Of a DNA stretch of 18,442 bases, positions 1 to 7,379 are shown piece by piece. The DNA is from JBBPYR01 sp038199755. Lineage in GTDB: Bacteria; Chloroflexota; Ktedonobacteria; Ktedonobacterales; Ktedonobacteraceae. The position numbers and the translations under genes were made by a program. Each line of letters begins with the position of its first letter. Positions within the stretch are counted from its first letter, which is position 1. The notes under the pieces were generated by a model, which saw only the letters and a list, made by a program, of their open reading frames with translations, did not search any database and was not told the origin of the DNA. The DNA lies in assembly GCA_038199755.1 (NCBI GenBank), contig JBBPYR010000101.1, positions 1 through 18,442 on the forward strand. Direction: 5' to 3'.

Positions 1-105
1 AGATAAGCGAAAATGTAAGGGATTTGTGGGCGAGTTTCAGGGATATGTTATTGTTGATGGCATAGCATGTATGCATTTCGGTCACTGTACGTTTCCTTAG
101 AAATC

Positions 106-114
106 TGGTATAGT
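106..114 (+). promoter_or_regulatory. Extended -10 promoter of the RNase D-like gene
   Basis: TGG immediately followed by TATAGT forms an extended -10 element (TGN plus a hexamer with 5 of 6 consensus bases). No good -35 box lies 16-18 bases upstream, which is normal for extended -10 promoters. The predicted transcription start is near 121, only about 8 bases before the ATG at 129, so the mRNA would be almost leaderless. This is inference from sequence only. Confidence 0.4.
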
Positions 115-128
115 GTCCTCATAACACC

Positions 129-1391
129 ATGGCTTACGGGATATGTATTAAAGAAAGAATAGAGAACGGTCAGGGCACTGTATTGAGCGAAAAAAGACCG
201 CCAACGGGTTCAGAGGATACTGATGAACTGGATGATGTGCAGTCGGGCTACCTGGGAGTAACGCCGCCAATTGGTCAGCTTCCTCCACGTGGTGATCGGC
301 ATTGGATCGACCGACCTGAGCAGCTATCGCATGCTACCAGGGTGCTCAAACAGGCCCGAATTGTCGCCATTGACGCTGAGTTTACACAGGTACGCACGCG
401 TACACGTACTGATGTGGTGTCGTCGGTGCCACGGTTGGCGTTGTTGCAATTAGCGATTGAGCGGCAGTGTTTTGTGGTGGATGCCTTGCGTTTGTATGAT
501 CTTTCTCCGCTGGAAACTATCATTGGTGATCCTGATACGATTGTGTTGTTACATGGCGCGGGCGCGGATTTGCGGGTGATGGCGGAGCGCGGCTTGAATG
601 TGGCGCATTATTTTGATTTAGAGGCCACCTGCCGTTCCATTTTTGGACAGCACGAGTCGTCGTTGGCGGCAATGCTCTTGCGTGCCTTTAATATTCGCCT
701 GGATAAGAGTTTGCAGCGTACGGACTGGACACGGCGTCCATTGCCACCCGCGATGATCGCTTATGCTGCCCGCGATGCCGAGGTGACGCTCGCGCTCTAT
801 CATTGGCTCGATCAACATTTTCAGGATATTTTGCAGTTGCACGAAAATAGTGGTCAAGGGGAGGCGGTCGCGGCCTGGATTGAGCCGTTTTTGTATGGTG
901 CTTCGACGGTGCCGCCAGAGGTTGCGCTGGCTGAGGCGAAGGCGAGTGGGCTTGTGCAAAATAAGGCGCAGGTGTATGCGGATTGTCGTGCGGCCTTGGC
1001 TACGTTAAGGCATCCTATGCGCCGTAGCCGCTTGTTGCGTTTAATCGCTGACCTGTCTTTGACGCAACTGGCACCCGATATCGAATTGCTATTGCAGGGT
1101 GTGACCTCTGATGAGCGGTCCGCGAGTGCGCGTGCGCTGGGGCGTATGCGGGTCAAGGCGGCGAAGCCTGCCATTCGCACGTTGTTACAAGACCCGGTAC
1201 AGGATGTACGCAAGGCTGCATCGCTTGCACTACGCAATCTTGGTGAGAAGGAGCAAGGTCGGCAGCAGCGTGCGACCCCTACCAAGGCTGCGGATGGTAC
1301 CCGTAGCTGGGTTGTTGAGACGGAGCCGACCGTGGCCTCTTCCGGTGATGATGAGGATTGGAAGGCACGCTTGCGCTCGATGATGGAATAA
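129..1391 (+). CDS. RNase D-like DEDDy 3'-5' exonuclease with C-terminal HEAT repeats
   Basis: This 420-residue protein is a predicted 3'-5' exonuclease that would trim RNA (or DNA) ends in the cytoplasm using two metal ions. The exonuclease domain spans about residues 58-235. Exo I is IDAEF with D82 and E84, Exo II has D147 in GAGADL, and Exo III is YAARD with Y212 and D216, so all five DEDDy residues are present. The segment LDKSLQRTDWTRRPL (about 191-205) is typical of the RNase D family. RNase D usually continues with HRDC domains. Here residues about 290-375 instead read as two or three HEAT-like helical repeats, followed by a polar tail. The ATG at 129 has no Shine-Dalgarno site but lies just after an extended -10 box, suggesting leaderless translation; a TTG at 183 is a less attractive alternative. 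The gene stands alone and converges on the next gene. The family call is firm; the substrate is unknown. Confidence 0.85.
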   Translation: MAYGICIKERIENGQGTVLSEKRPPTGSEDTDELDDVQSGYLGVTPPIGQLPPRGDRHWIDRPEQLSHATRVLKQARIVAIDAEFTQVRTRTRTDVVSSVPRLALLQLAIERQCFVVDALRLYDLSPLETIIGDPDTIVLLHGAGADLRVMAERGLNVAHYFDLEATCRSIFGQHESSLAAMLLRAFNIRLDKSLQRTDWTRRPLPPAMIAYAARDAEVTLALYHWLDQHFQDILQLHENSGQGEAVAAWIEPFLYGASTVPPEVALAEAKASGLVQNKAQVYADCRAALATLRHPMRRSRLLRLIADLSLTQLAPDIELLLQGVTSDERSASARALGRMRVKAAKPAIRTLLQDPVQDVRKAASLALRNLGEKEQGRQQRATPTKAADGTRSWVVETEPTVASSGDDEDWKARLRSMME

Positions 1392-1396
1392 GAGAT

Positions 1397-1463
1397 AGAG
1401 ACGCACTCCCGGCTATGCATCGGCCTGCTTCCCAAGCTGACGCATAGTAGGGAGTGCGTCTCT
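1397..1463. terminator. Bidirectional hairpin between convergent genes
   Basis: A perfect 14-bp inverted repeat (1397-1410 with 1450-1463) contains a nested 6-bp stem (CTATGC at 1413-1418 with GCATAG at 1442-1447). It starts 5 bases after the stop of the exonuclease gene and ends 6 bases before the end of the opposing CoxG-like gene, so it probably stops or protects both transcripts. There is no clear T-run on either side, so it is not a textbook rho-independent terminator. Confidence 0.6.
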
Positions 1464-1469
1464 GCTTGA

Positions 1470-2180
1470 TTAGCGGCGTGGGAGGCGGGTGCCTATCCAG
1501 ACGAGGACGAGCAGACCGGAGGCGATACCAATGCGGCGTATGCGCGTGGTCCAGCGCACCTCTTGTTCTGGGTCGCCTTCGCCGAGACCGCTGAGATGGA
1601 CGATTTTTTGCAGCAGGGGAGGCGATTGCGGGGTTCGCGGCATTTCTTCTGCTGCGATTGGCGATATTTGTACAGCGGGTATGGTGGTGTTGCGTCGTGA
1701 GATGGATGATGTCTCGATAAGTATCTCTTCGTCGGAAACGCTTTCCACGTGGTTGAGGTCGCGTAGTTGGGCGGCTAGCTCGTTGAAAAACTGCTGTAGA
1801 ATGAGTTTTGTGATGCCTCTGGTGAGAGCTGGTGGCACGAGTGCGCCGAGTTTGCCGATGCGCACGGACCCTTTGTAGTTTACTATGGTCATGTGGTCAT
1901 GTGCGTGTAGCTGTATGATGGCGTCGCCGTTCAGGTTGTCACCGTCGATACCGATGTGGCAGTAGTGTGGTGCGTAGTAGTTGCTGAGCGTCACACGCTC
2001 TTTATAAGTTCCCTTGAGTGGTGCCTGGTTGATTGAGAGTGTGACGGTATAGATTCCTTGACTAACCCGCTCCAGCCCTTCTATGCCTGGAAGGGCGCGA
2101 GTGAGCAGTTGTTGGTCGCTCAGGCATCGCCATACATCTTCAGGGCTGGCCTGAAATGTGTACGTTCCCTCGATGTTCAT
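1470..2180 (-). CDS. CoxG/SRPBCC-family protein with C-terminal membrane anchor
   Basis: This 236-residue protein has an N-terminal SRPBCC (START-like) fold of the CoxG type, about residues 1-145. It opens with MNIEGTYTF and continues through ASPEDVWRCL and ALPGIEGLE, the usual signature of this family. A polar linker rich in P, S and T follows, then a hydrophobic helix at about 217-231 and a final RLPRR, so the protein is probably tail-anchored with the SRPBCC domain in the cytoplasm. CoxG relatives take part in maturation or membrane attachment of molybdenum hydroxylases such as CO dehydrogenase, but no such genes are nearby, so the partner is unknown. The open frame extends 40 codons further upstream. 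The ATG at 2180 is preferred because the family begins here and AAAGGAC lies at a suitable distance. Family call good, function uncertain. Confidence 0.8.
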   Translation of the reverse strand: MNIEGTYTFQASPEDVWRCLSDQQLLTRALPGIEGLERVSQGIYTVTLSINQAPLKGTYKERVTLSNYYAPHYCHIGIDGDNLNGDAIIQLHAHDHMTIVNYKGSVRIGKLGALVPPALTRGITKLILQQFFNELAAQLRDLNHVESVSDEEILIETSSISRRNTTIPAVQISPIAAEEMPRTPQSPPLLQKIVHLSGLGEGDPEQEVRWTTRIRRIGIASGLLVLVWIGTRLPRR

Positions 2181-2250
2181 GGTATTGTCCTTTTTACGTT
2201 TCATACGATTCCGATGAATGAAAACATATGTAAAGATGAATGATGCCCTC

Positions 2251-2279
2251 ATTATAGGTGAGAACGCTACATGCTGCAA
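2251..2279 (-). promoter_or_regulatory. Candidate promoter of the CoxG-like gene
   Basis: On the - strand TTGCAG (2274-2279) is followed after 17 bases by a perfect TATAAT (2251-2256). The predicted start of transcription is near 2244, giving a leader of about 65 bases to the ATG at 2180. The -35 box is weak, the -10 box ideal. Confidence 0.5.
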
Positions 2280-2380
2280 CTTGTCTAACGGCTGTTGCAC
2301 GATGGTGCATAAACTGTTGATGGGTTTGTGATAATATTGGCCTGAAATGTGACGATGGGGTGATGTGGATATCCTATACT

Positions 2381-2743
2381 AGGGGTGTGAGAGGGAAGGG
2401 AAGACCTCTCAGGGATGCAAGGAACCGCGATACATCTACTTATATGGAAAGGAGTTAGGTGAGACGTAGCAGTGGTTTCACAATGACACTTCACTCTTAT
2501 AGGAACACATGAACTGTTTAAGAACACATGGATTGGTGTTCATAGAGTACACGAGGTAGTGAATAGGCCGTTGTTGTGAAACCTTTATCGTTAAGCTGAC
2601 ATTGCTTTTATGAAGATGTTCGATAGTGGTGATTTGATTGTCCGTAGTGGTGGTGTTTGTGAAAGGGATACTCCCTTGAATGGTTTATGAGACAGGTGTT
2701 CTCTTCTTTGACTGAGTGGAAGAGAACACCTGTTTTTGTTTTT
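2381..2743 (+). ncRNA. Putative small RNA locus ending in an intrinsic terminator
   Basis: The strong + strand terminator at 2692-2743 has no coding sequence in front of it, because the nearest upstream gene runs the other way. A TATACT box at 2375-2380 could start a transcript near 2387 of about 355 bases, but its -35 box is poor, so the 5' end is only a guess. The interval has several local hairpins and no convincing reading frame. It does not match tmRNA, RNase P RNA, SRP RNA or any common riboswitch that I recognise. The existence of a transcript is inferred from the terminator alone. Confidence 0.3.
2692..2743 (+). terminator. Strong rho-independent terminator
   Basis: A perfect 14-bp stem (2692-2705 with 2720-2733), extendable by one C-G pair, has a 14-base loop and runs directly into TTTTTGTTTTT. 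The T-run is only on the + strand side, so it terminates rightward transcription. It lies 30 bases upstream of the rplI promoter. Confidence 0.85.
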
Positions 2744-2771
2744 GAGGAGTATGATCCACTGCTCATAAAGG

Positions 2772-2801
2772 TAGACAAGCACCCATCGCATGGTGTATGA
2801 T
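2772..2801 (+). promoter_or_regulatory. Promoter of rplI
   Basis: TAGACA (2772-2777), an 18-base spacer and TATGAT (2796-2801) form a good sigma-70-type promoter. The predicted start near 2808 gives a leader of about 68 bases. That leader contains a small stem-loop (GGTG 2833-2836 with CACC 2842-2845) and a GAGGAG/GAGAAG ribosome-binding region before the ATG at 2876. Confidence 0.55.
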
Positions 2802-2875
2802 GGCATTCATGTTAATTGATGGTGAGGTGGAAGGTGGTTTTCACCCTACCCCTTATGAGGAGCTGAGAAGTCGCA

Positions 2876-3343
2876 ATGAAAATAATTCTGTTACAAGATG
2901 TAGAAAACTTAGGCAAGGCGGGCGACCTGAAAGAGGTCGCGAATGGCTATGCCCGTAACTATCTTTTGCCACGTCGTTTGGCTGCGGGTGCCACTGCGGC
3001 ATTGATCGCTAATCGTACGCAGCGGGTTGCCGCAGAGCAGCGCAAGTTGGAGAAGCAGGCCGAGGCAAACAAGGAGCAGGCCGAGCGTTTAGGCAATATC
3101 ACCCTTACCTTTAAGGCGCGTGTCGGTAGCCAGGGCCGTCTGTATGGCTCTATTACCAGCCAGGATATCGCAGCGGCTCTCCGCGAGGTGGAGCATATTA
3201 CGGTTGATCGGCGTATGATCGAATTGCCAGACCCGATTCGCAGCCTGGGCACGTTTAGCGTTCCTGTAAAGATCGCGACCCGCCTGGAGCCTAAGATTAC
3301 GGTGAATGTCGTCGACGAAGCTGGAGCCGTTGCTGCTCAGTAG
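2876..3343 (+). CDS. rplI: 50S ribosomal protein L9
   Basis: Ribosomal protein L9 binds 23S rRNA near the base of the L1 stalk. The 155-residue product starts MKIILLQDVENLGKAGD and contains GYARNYLLP at about residues 24-32, the hallmark of the N-terminal rRNA-binding domain. The long connecting helix (about 45-75, rich in K, E, Q and A) and the C-terminal domain (about 80-150) are complete. The length is slightly above the usual 148-150. The start is fixed by the family N-terminus and by purine-rich sites upstream. In many bacteria rplI sits beside rpsF, ssb or dnaB; here it is alone, with its own promoter, and is followed on the same strand by a cation antiporter after about 100 bases, possibly co-transcribed. 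Confidence 0.97.
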   Translation: MKIILLQDVENLGKAGDLKEVANGYARNYLLPRRLAAGATAALIANRTQRVAAEQRKLEKQAEANKEQAERLGNITLTFKARVGSQGRLYGSITSQDIAAALREVEHITVDRRMIELPDPIRSLGTFSVPVKIATRLEPKITVNVVDEAGAVAAQ

Positions 3344-3440
3344 CCCATGATCAGTAGGTAGAGCGGTAGCTGGTAGCGGATCTGGCGATGTATTGAGTGC
3401 ATTGCTAGCCAACTTCCCCTTTTTCATGAATGGAGATGCA

Positions 3441-4604
3441 ATGCCGCGTTGGTTTTATTATCTCCTAATAATGGCCGTTGTTGCCCCGATAATCTCCTTG
3501 CTAGGGGGATCAGGGCAAGAAATGGTCATTTTTATTTGTTCAGGTTTAGCGTTGATTCCCCTGGCGGCTTTGATTGGTCGCGCAACTGAGGACCTAGAGT
3601 ATTATGTTGGGCCGACGGCAGGGGGCTTGTTAAACGCGACCTTTGGCAATGCGCCTGAAATCATCATTGGCATCTATGCCTTGAATGCTGGCCTGCTCAC
3701 TGTGGTCAGAGCTTCGATTACTGGTTCGATCATCAGCAACTCGCTCCTCGTGCTGGGTGGTTCGCTGGCCCTTGGGGGCTGGCGTTGGGGTGAGCAATAC
3801 TTTAATAATCGTGATGCTGGGCAATATTCCGCGATGATGGTAATGGCTGTGGCGGGTTTGCTGATACCCTTTACCGCAAGTTTGGCGGTGCAGGATAGTG
3901 GGAGCATGCAAACGATAAGTGTTGCGGTATCACTTATTTTGTTGTGCGTCTATATCATGTATCTGGCCCTGCACATCTTTCATGTACGGTCGATACGGCG
4001 CAATCCACGACCGCGTAGGGGCATGGCTAGCACACCGCCGCCAGTTGCGGATGATGAAGATGAGGGCGATGAGCTCAAGGTTGAGAAAGTAGAGGCGGTC
4101 ACAGGTGGGCTTGACCCTCGTGATGTGGGTGGGCGTACACCACCGCCACCGTGGTTGTCGATACTCATCTTGTTACTCGTCACCGTCGCGACCGCCTGGA
4201 ACAGCGAACTGTTAGTGGGGGCGATTGAGCCTGTGGCGCATCAATTGGGCTGGTCAACCGTCTTTATTGGGCTGGTGATTATTCCGATTATTGGCAATGC
4301 CGCCGAACACTCAAGTTCGCTTATCGTGGCCTATAAAGATCGCGTGGATTTGAGCATGGCCATTGCCGCTGGTTCATCAATTCAGGTGGCTACTTTTGTG
4401 GCACCTCTGCTCGTGCTTGTGAGCCTGTTTTATAGCCAGCACCTGACACTGGTTTTTTCTCCGTTGGAACTGGTTGTGCTGAGCGTGGCAACCATTTTGT
4501 TTACGTTTGTCAGCCTTGATGGGAAATCTTCCTGGTTGGCAGGTATGCAATTGGTGGCGGTGTATATTATGGCTTGCGTGGTATTTTTCTTGTTGCCGGG
4601 ATAA
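3441..4604 (+). CDS. CAX-type Ca2+/H+ (cation/proton) antiporter
   Basis: This 387-residue integral membrane protein of the CaCA superfamily exchanges cytoplasmic Ca2+ (or a similar cation) for protons. It shows two inverted halves of hydrophobic helices. The first alpha repeat holds LLNATFGNAPEII and the second IPIIGNAAEHSSSLI, each with the cation-binding acidic residue of the GNAxE motif. The halves are separated by a cytoplasmic loop with an acidic stretch (ADDEDEGDE) that resembles the acidic linker of CAX proteins. I chose the ATG at 3441 because GGAG (3432-3435) lies 5 bases upstream. The open frame also offers a TTG at 3393 and an ATG at 3426, neither with a ribosome-binding site. The stop codon lies 1 base before a large inverted repeat. 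Specificity for Ca2+ over Na+ or K+ is inferred from family resemblance. Confidence 0.92.
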   Translation: MPRWFYYLLIMAVVAPIISLLGGSGQEMVIFICSGLALIPLAALIGRATEDLEYYVGPTAGGLLNATFGNAPEIIIGIYALNAGLLTVVRASITGSIISNSLLVLGGSLALGGWRWGEQYFNNRDAGQYSAMMVMAVAGLLIPFTASLAVQDSGSMQTISVAVSLILLCVYIMYLALHIFHVRSIRRNPRPRRGMASTPPPVADDEDEGDELKVEKVEAVTGGLDPRDVGGRTPPPPWLSILILLLVTVATAWNSELLVGAIEPVAHQLGWSTVFIGLVIIPIIGNAAEHSSSLIVAYKDRVDLSMAIAAGSSIQVATFVAPLLVLVSLFYSQHLTLVFSPLELVVLSVATILFTFVSLDGKSSWLAGMQLVAVYIMACVVFFLLPG

Positions 4605-4605
4605 T

Positions 4606-4680
4606 GTAAGTAATAGTAAGCGTACTAGTAGAGCCGCACCATACAGATGCGGCTCTACTAGTACGCTTACTATTACTTAC
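4606..4680. terminator. 33-bp perfect inverted repeat between convergent genes
   Basis: Arms 4606-4638 and 4648-4680 are exact reverse complements of 33 bases, with a 9-base loop. The element begins 1 base after the antiporter stop, and its right arm contains the stop codon of the opposing gene (4677-4679). It most likely ends transcription in both directions. Neither side has a long T-run. The perfect arms and their length are unusual. Confidence 0.7.
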
Positions 4681-6218
4681 TCTCTTGTTTTCGCCATGGC
4701 TTTTGGTATTTGTGGCAGGAGATCGGATGCGAGCAGGCCTGCGTGACCGATTTCCTTGCTGACAAAACCCGCGGCAGCCGTGTGCAGGTAGACTGCGGCA
4801 CTGGCGGCATCGAAGGGCGAGACGCCCTGCGCCAGAAAACCCGCGACCATGCCCGCTAGCACATCGCCTGTTCCGGCAGCGGCGAGTGCAGGGTTGGCAA
4901 GCCAATTCATACGCATGCGGCCATCGGGTTCAGCGATCAAGGTGCAGGCTCCTTTGAGTACGAGTGTCACCTGCCATTCACGTGCCTTGCTGCGGGCGAG
5001 TTCCAGGCGGTCGATGTCGCCGCCAGAGACTTTGACGCCACCGCACAGGCGACCCATTTCGCCGGGATGGGGCGTGATGACGGTTCCCTGTGGGAGGAGC
5101 GTCCACCAGCGTTCCAACGCGGACAGGTTGTTGAGGCCATCAGCATCAATCACGAGGCGGGGACGTTTGTCTTCGGGTTGGGAGCGCAGATGTTCTAGGA
5201 TTTGCAGAATCGTCTCACGTGTATTGGAGGCCTGTCCCAGTCCTGGGCCGATCAGGAGTGAGCGATAGCCTGCGAGTTGTTCTATCAGTGCTTTGGAGCG
5301 GTCAAAGCTTTTGACATCGTTCTCGGGCAAGAGGGCGAAGGTGGCTTCATGAAAGCTACTTGCATAGATGGGCAGCATTTTTTCAGTCACGGCCAGTGTG
5401 ATGAGGCCAGCACCGACGCGTGCAGCGGCACTACCAGCCAGGAATGCTGAGCCAGGATAGGGGAAGGAACCGCAGAAGAGCATGACCTTGCCAAAGGTGC
5501 CCTTGTTGCTATTCAGTGGGCGCGGCGGCAATACTGAGGCAACGAAGGGATCATCGAGCATTTCGCTGGTCAGGTGCGTTTCCAGTTCAGAGGGAAGACC
5601 AATGCTTCCGATAGAGAGGTTACCGATGTAATCGCGGCCAGGAAAGAAGAAAAAGCCTTGCTTGGGAGCGGCCAGGGTGATTGTGTGGTCAGCACGAATG
5701 GTGCCTAGGTCTACTGCTCCTGTATCAGCGTTCAGGCCGGTGGGTAGGTCAATGGCTACGATACGTAGGCTGTCGCGGGTAGCTCGTTCTTGCTGCACCT
5801 GCTTGATAAGCTGGCGCATGTCGTCGGGCAAGGGACGTGATGTGCCCGTGCCGAGCAGTGCATCTATGATATAGTCGGCACTCTGGATGGCGGACGTGAG
5901 TTCTTTGACGGTGTCGGCTTCATTGATCTCTTGACCGCGAATGGTCAAGTTGCGCTGTTTCCACTGATAGGTGCTTACGAAGGCTCCGTCCTCTGCGAGG
6001 TGCTGCGCTACTACCATGCCATCACCACCGTTATTGCCGGGGCCGATGAGGAGTAGCACTTCGAGACCATTCATGCTGTGATGTGGCAAGAGGTGTGCTG
6101 CAAAGAGGTCGGCGGCACTCTTTCCAGCGTTTTTCATGAGGATGGGTGAGGTAAGCCCGTATTGACGGTCTGCCTGTGACTCTAATGCGCGCATTTCAGC
6201 AACGGTTACAATATGCAT
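4677..6218 (-). CDS. nnrD/nnrE (yjeF-like): Bifunctional NAD(P)HX epimerase / ADP-dependent NAD(P)HX dehydratase
   Basis: This metabolite-repair enzyme restores NADH and NADPH damaged by hydration. The N-terminal domain epimerises R- to S-NAD(P)HX, and the C-terminal domain dehydrates the S form using ADP. The 513-residue product is the usual length. The YjeF_N domain (about 1-215) shows GPGNNGGDG (59-67), IIDALLGTG (117-125) and AIDLPTGLNADTG (155-167). The ribokinase-like C-terminal domain (about 230-505) shows KGTFGKV, LIGPGLG (322-328), IDADGLNNL, TPHPGEMGRL (382-391) and AAGTGDVLAG (447-456) with the catalytic aspartate. The ATG at 6218 has GAGGAG 7 bases upstream. The stop codon lies inside a large inverted repeat shared with the convergent antiporter gene. 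The gene is transcribed divergently from the methyltransferase gene. Confidence 0.95.
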   Translation of the reverse strand: MHIVTVAEMRALESQADRQYGLTSPILMKNAGKSAADLFAAHLLPHHSMNGLEVLLLIGPGNNGGDGMVVAQHLAEDGAFVSTYQWKQRNLTIRGQEINEADTVKELTSAIQSADYIIDALLGTGTSRPLPDDMRQLIKQVQQERATRDSLRIVAIDLPTGLNADTGAVDLGTIRADHTITLAAPKQGFFFFPGRDYIGNLSIGSIGLPSELETHLTSEMLDDPFVASVLPPRPLNSNKGTFGKVMLFCGSFPYPGSAFLAGSAAARVGAGLITLAVTEKMLPIYASSFHEATFALLPENDVKSFDRSKALIEQLAGYRSLLIGPGLGQASNTRETILQILEHLRSQPEDKRPRLVIDADGLNNLSALERWWTLLPQGTVITPHPGEMGRLCGGVKVSGGDIDRLELARSKAREWQVTLVLKGACTLIAEPDGRMRMNWLANPALAAAGTGDVLAGMVAGFLAQGVSPFDAASAAVYLHTAAAGFVSKEIGHAGLLASDLLPQIPKAMAKTRE

Positions 6219-6337
6219 AAGAAAACTCCTCTACTTTGTCTATATGTGAATGCTCTCATCTTACTGTTACGTATTGTAGGCCTGAAGTGGAGATGATGGG
6301 TAGGTATTGCTGCTATCTACCCATTATGCTGAGTACG

Positions 6338-6346
6338 TGTTATACT
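6338..6346 (+). promoter_or_regulatory. Extended -10 promoter for a leaderless mRNA
   Basis: TGT plus TATACT forms an extended -10 element. The ATG of the methyltransferase gene follows at 6354, 7 bases after the hexamer, where the first transcribed base would normally lie. No ribosome-binding site is possible in between, so leaderless translation is implied. Confidence 0.5.
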
Positions 6347-6353
6347 CCTGTTT

Positions 6354-7364
6354 ATGAAAATTGCTTTGAAAATTACGCCACAACGTAGTACTCAGTATAC
6401 AAACATGACAACGACTCTGGCAATACCTGAATTGTTAGCAAGCCCATTGCGGGCCGTGATTAGCGATGTAGAACACATTATACTGGCGGGTCAGGGTTAT
6501 TTGCTGGTAACGGCTGATGATGGCGTTTTGGCGTCGCCCTTCTATCGTGCTGTGTTGTCTCAACTGGGGGCAACGAGCGAGGTGTATGAGTATTTTACAC
6601 AAATCGGCGATGTGGCGGGGCCGCTACTGCGTCCAGTGGAGCCGTCATTTGTGCCGTTTGTGCCATTGGAGATGGTGGAGACGCGTCGTTACAAGGGTAA
6701 GACAAACGAGCTGTTTACACGCGTCTTGCTCAATGTTGCTCTGTATGCGGGTGCGTATAGCGAACAGATCACGGAACGGCTCAGGATATTGGATCCTTTA
6801 GTGGGTGGGGGCACGACACTCTTTCTGGCACTCGCGGCAGGGTATGACGCCTTCGGAATTGATGCGGAGCGGCAGGATGTAGAGTCAACGGCGGTGTTTG
6901 TCAAGCAGTATTGCAATAGCGAGCACATTCCTTATAAGGAGGTTGATGAGCGGGGCCGCAGGGCTGGAAGACGCTACCAATTCGAAATTGGGCCAAAGGG
7001 AAATACACGCTGGCTCGTGCTGGCCCACGGTGATAGCACGCAGGCTGATCTGCATATGCGCGAGATTGCGGGTGGGCCACACATGCATGCAATTGTGGCT
7101 GATCTGCCTTATGGTATTCAGCATTTTGGTGAGATTAGTGGGCTGCTGGCAAAGGCTGTCCCGGTGTGGGAGCGTCTGTTGCTGCCCGGTGGTACCCTCG
7201 CGCTGGCATGGAATGCGACACGTATTGAGCGTGCCGAAATGGTTGCCTTTCTCGAACAGAATACGCGCTTACAGGTGCGTAACGAGGCACCTTATACGCA
7301 ATTTGCACATACGGTGGATCGTGTGATTAAACGCCGTGATATTGTAGTGGCGGTACGTCCTTGA
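6354..7364 (+). CDS. TRM11-like class I SAM-dependent RNA methyltransferase
   Basis: This 336-residue predicted methyltransferase resembles the tRNA guanosine-N2 (TRM11/Trm-G10) family. A segment RRYKGKTNELFTRVLLNVAL (about 111-130) precedes the Rossmann fold, as in that family. Motif I is DPLVGGGTT (147-155), an acidic residue ends strand 2 (GIDAE, about 168-172), and the catalytic-type motif IV is ADLPYG (249-254), the counterpart of DPPY/NPPY in amino-methyltransferases. The region before residue 110 is too short for a clear THUMP domain, so substrate recognition may differ from archaeal Trm-G10. The ATG at 6354 is chosen because an extended -10 box lies immediately upstream; a second ATG at 6405 has no ribosome-binding site either. 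The gene converges on the zinc-ribbon gene with only 15 bases between stops. Methyltransferase is firm; tRNA substrate is inference. Confidence 0.8.
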   Translation: MKIALKITPQRSTQYTNMTTTLAIPELLASPLRAVISDVEHIILAGQGYLLVTADDGVLASPFYRAVLSQLGATSEVYEYFTQIGDVAGPLLRPVEPSFVPFVPLEMVETRRYKGKTNELFTRVLLNVALYAGAYSEQITERLRILDPLVGGGTTLFLALAAGYDAFGIDAERQDVESTAVFVKQYCNSEHIPYKEVDERGRRAGRRYQFEIGPKGNTRWLVLAHGDSTQADLHMREIAGGPHMHAIVADLPYGIQHFGEISGLLAKAVPVWERLLLPGGTLALAWNATRIERAEMVAFLEQNTRLQVRNEAPYTQFAHTVDRVIKRRDIVVAVRP

Positions 7365-7379
7365 TGTGGGATGTCGGTG

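Larger units (their letters stand above)
2181..2875. other. Gene-poor 695-bp intergenic region
   Basis: No convincing protein gene was found here on either strand; reading frames are short, with no family resemblance. From left to right the region holds the - strand promoter of the CoxG-like gene (2251-2279), a TATACT box on the + strand (2375-2380), a small hairpin TGAGAGG/CCTCTCA (2388-2411), a direct repeat GAACACATG (2503-2511 and 2522-2530) whose second copy can pair with GTGTTC at 2536-2541, a strong + strand terminator (2692-2743), and the rplI promoter (2772-2801). Confidence 0.6.

Noticed and set aside
854..1435. Open frame of 193 codons on the - strand
   Set aside because: It is antisense to the exonuclease/HEAT gene, Ser/Arg/Ala-rich, with no family resemblance and no ribosome-binding site, and it runs across the terminator hairpin.
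2411..2432. GGAACCGCG at 2421-2429 resembles the core of a T-box riboswitch
   Set aside because: The remaining T-box bases do not fit, the terminator is some 270 bases away instead of adjacent, and no aminoacyl-tRNA synthetase or amino-acid gene follows.
2459..2512. GTG-started ORF of 17 codons preceded by AAGGAG
   Set aside because: The spacing of 4 bases is short, the peptide resembles nothing known, and such short frames occur by chance. It could be a leader peptide only if the region is shown to be transcribed.
3393..3440. TTG start for the Ca2+/H+ antiporter
   Set aside because: No ribosome-binding site is present there, whereas the ATG at 3441 has GGAG 5 bases upstream.
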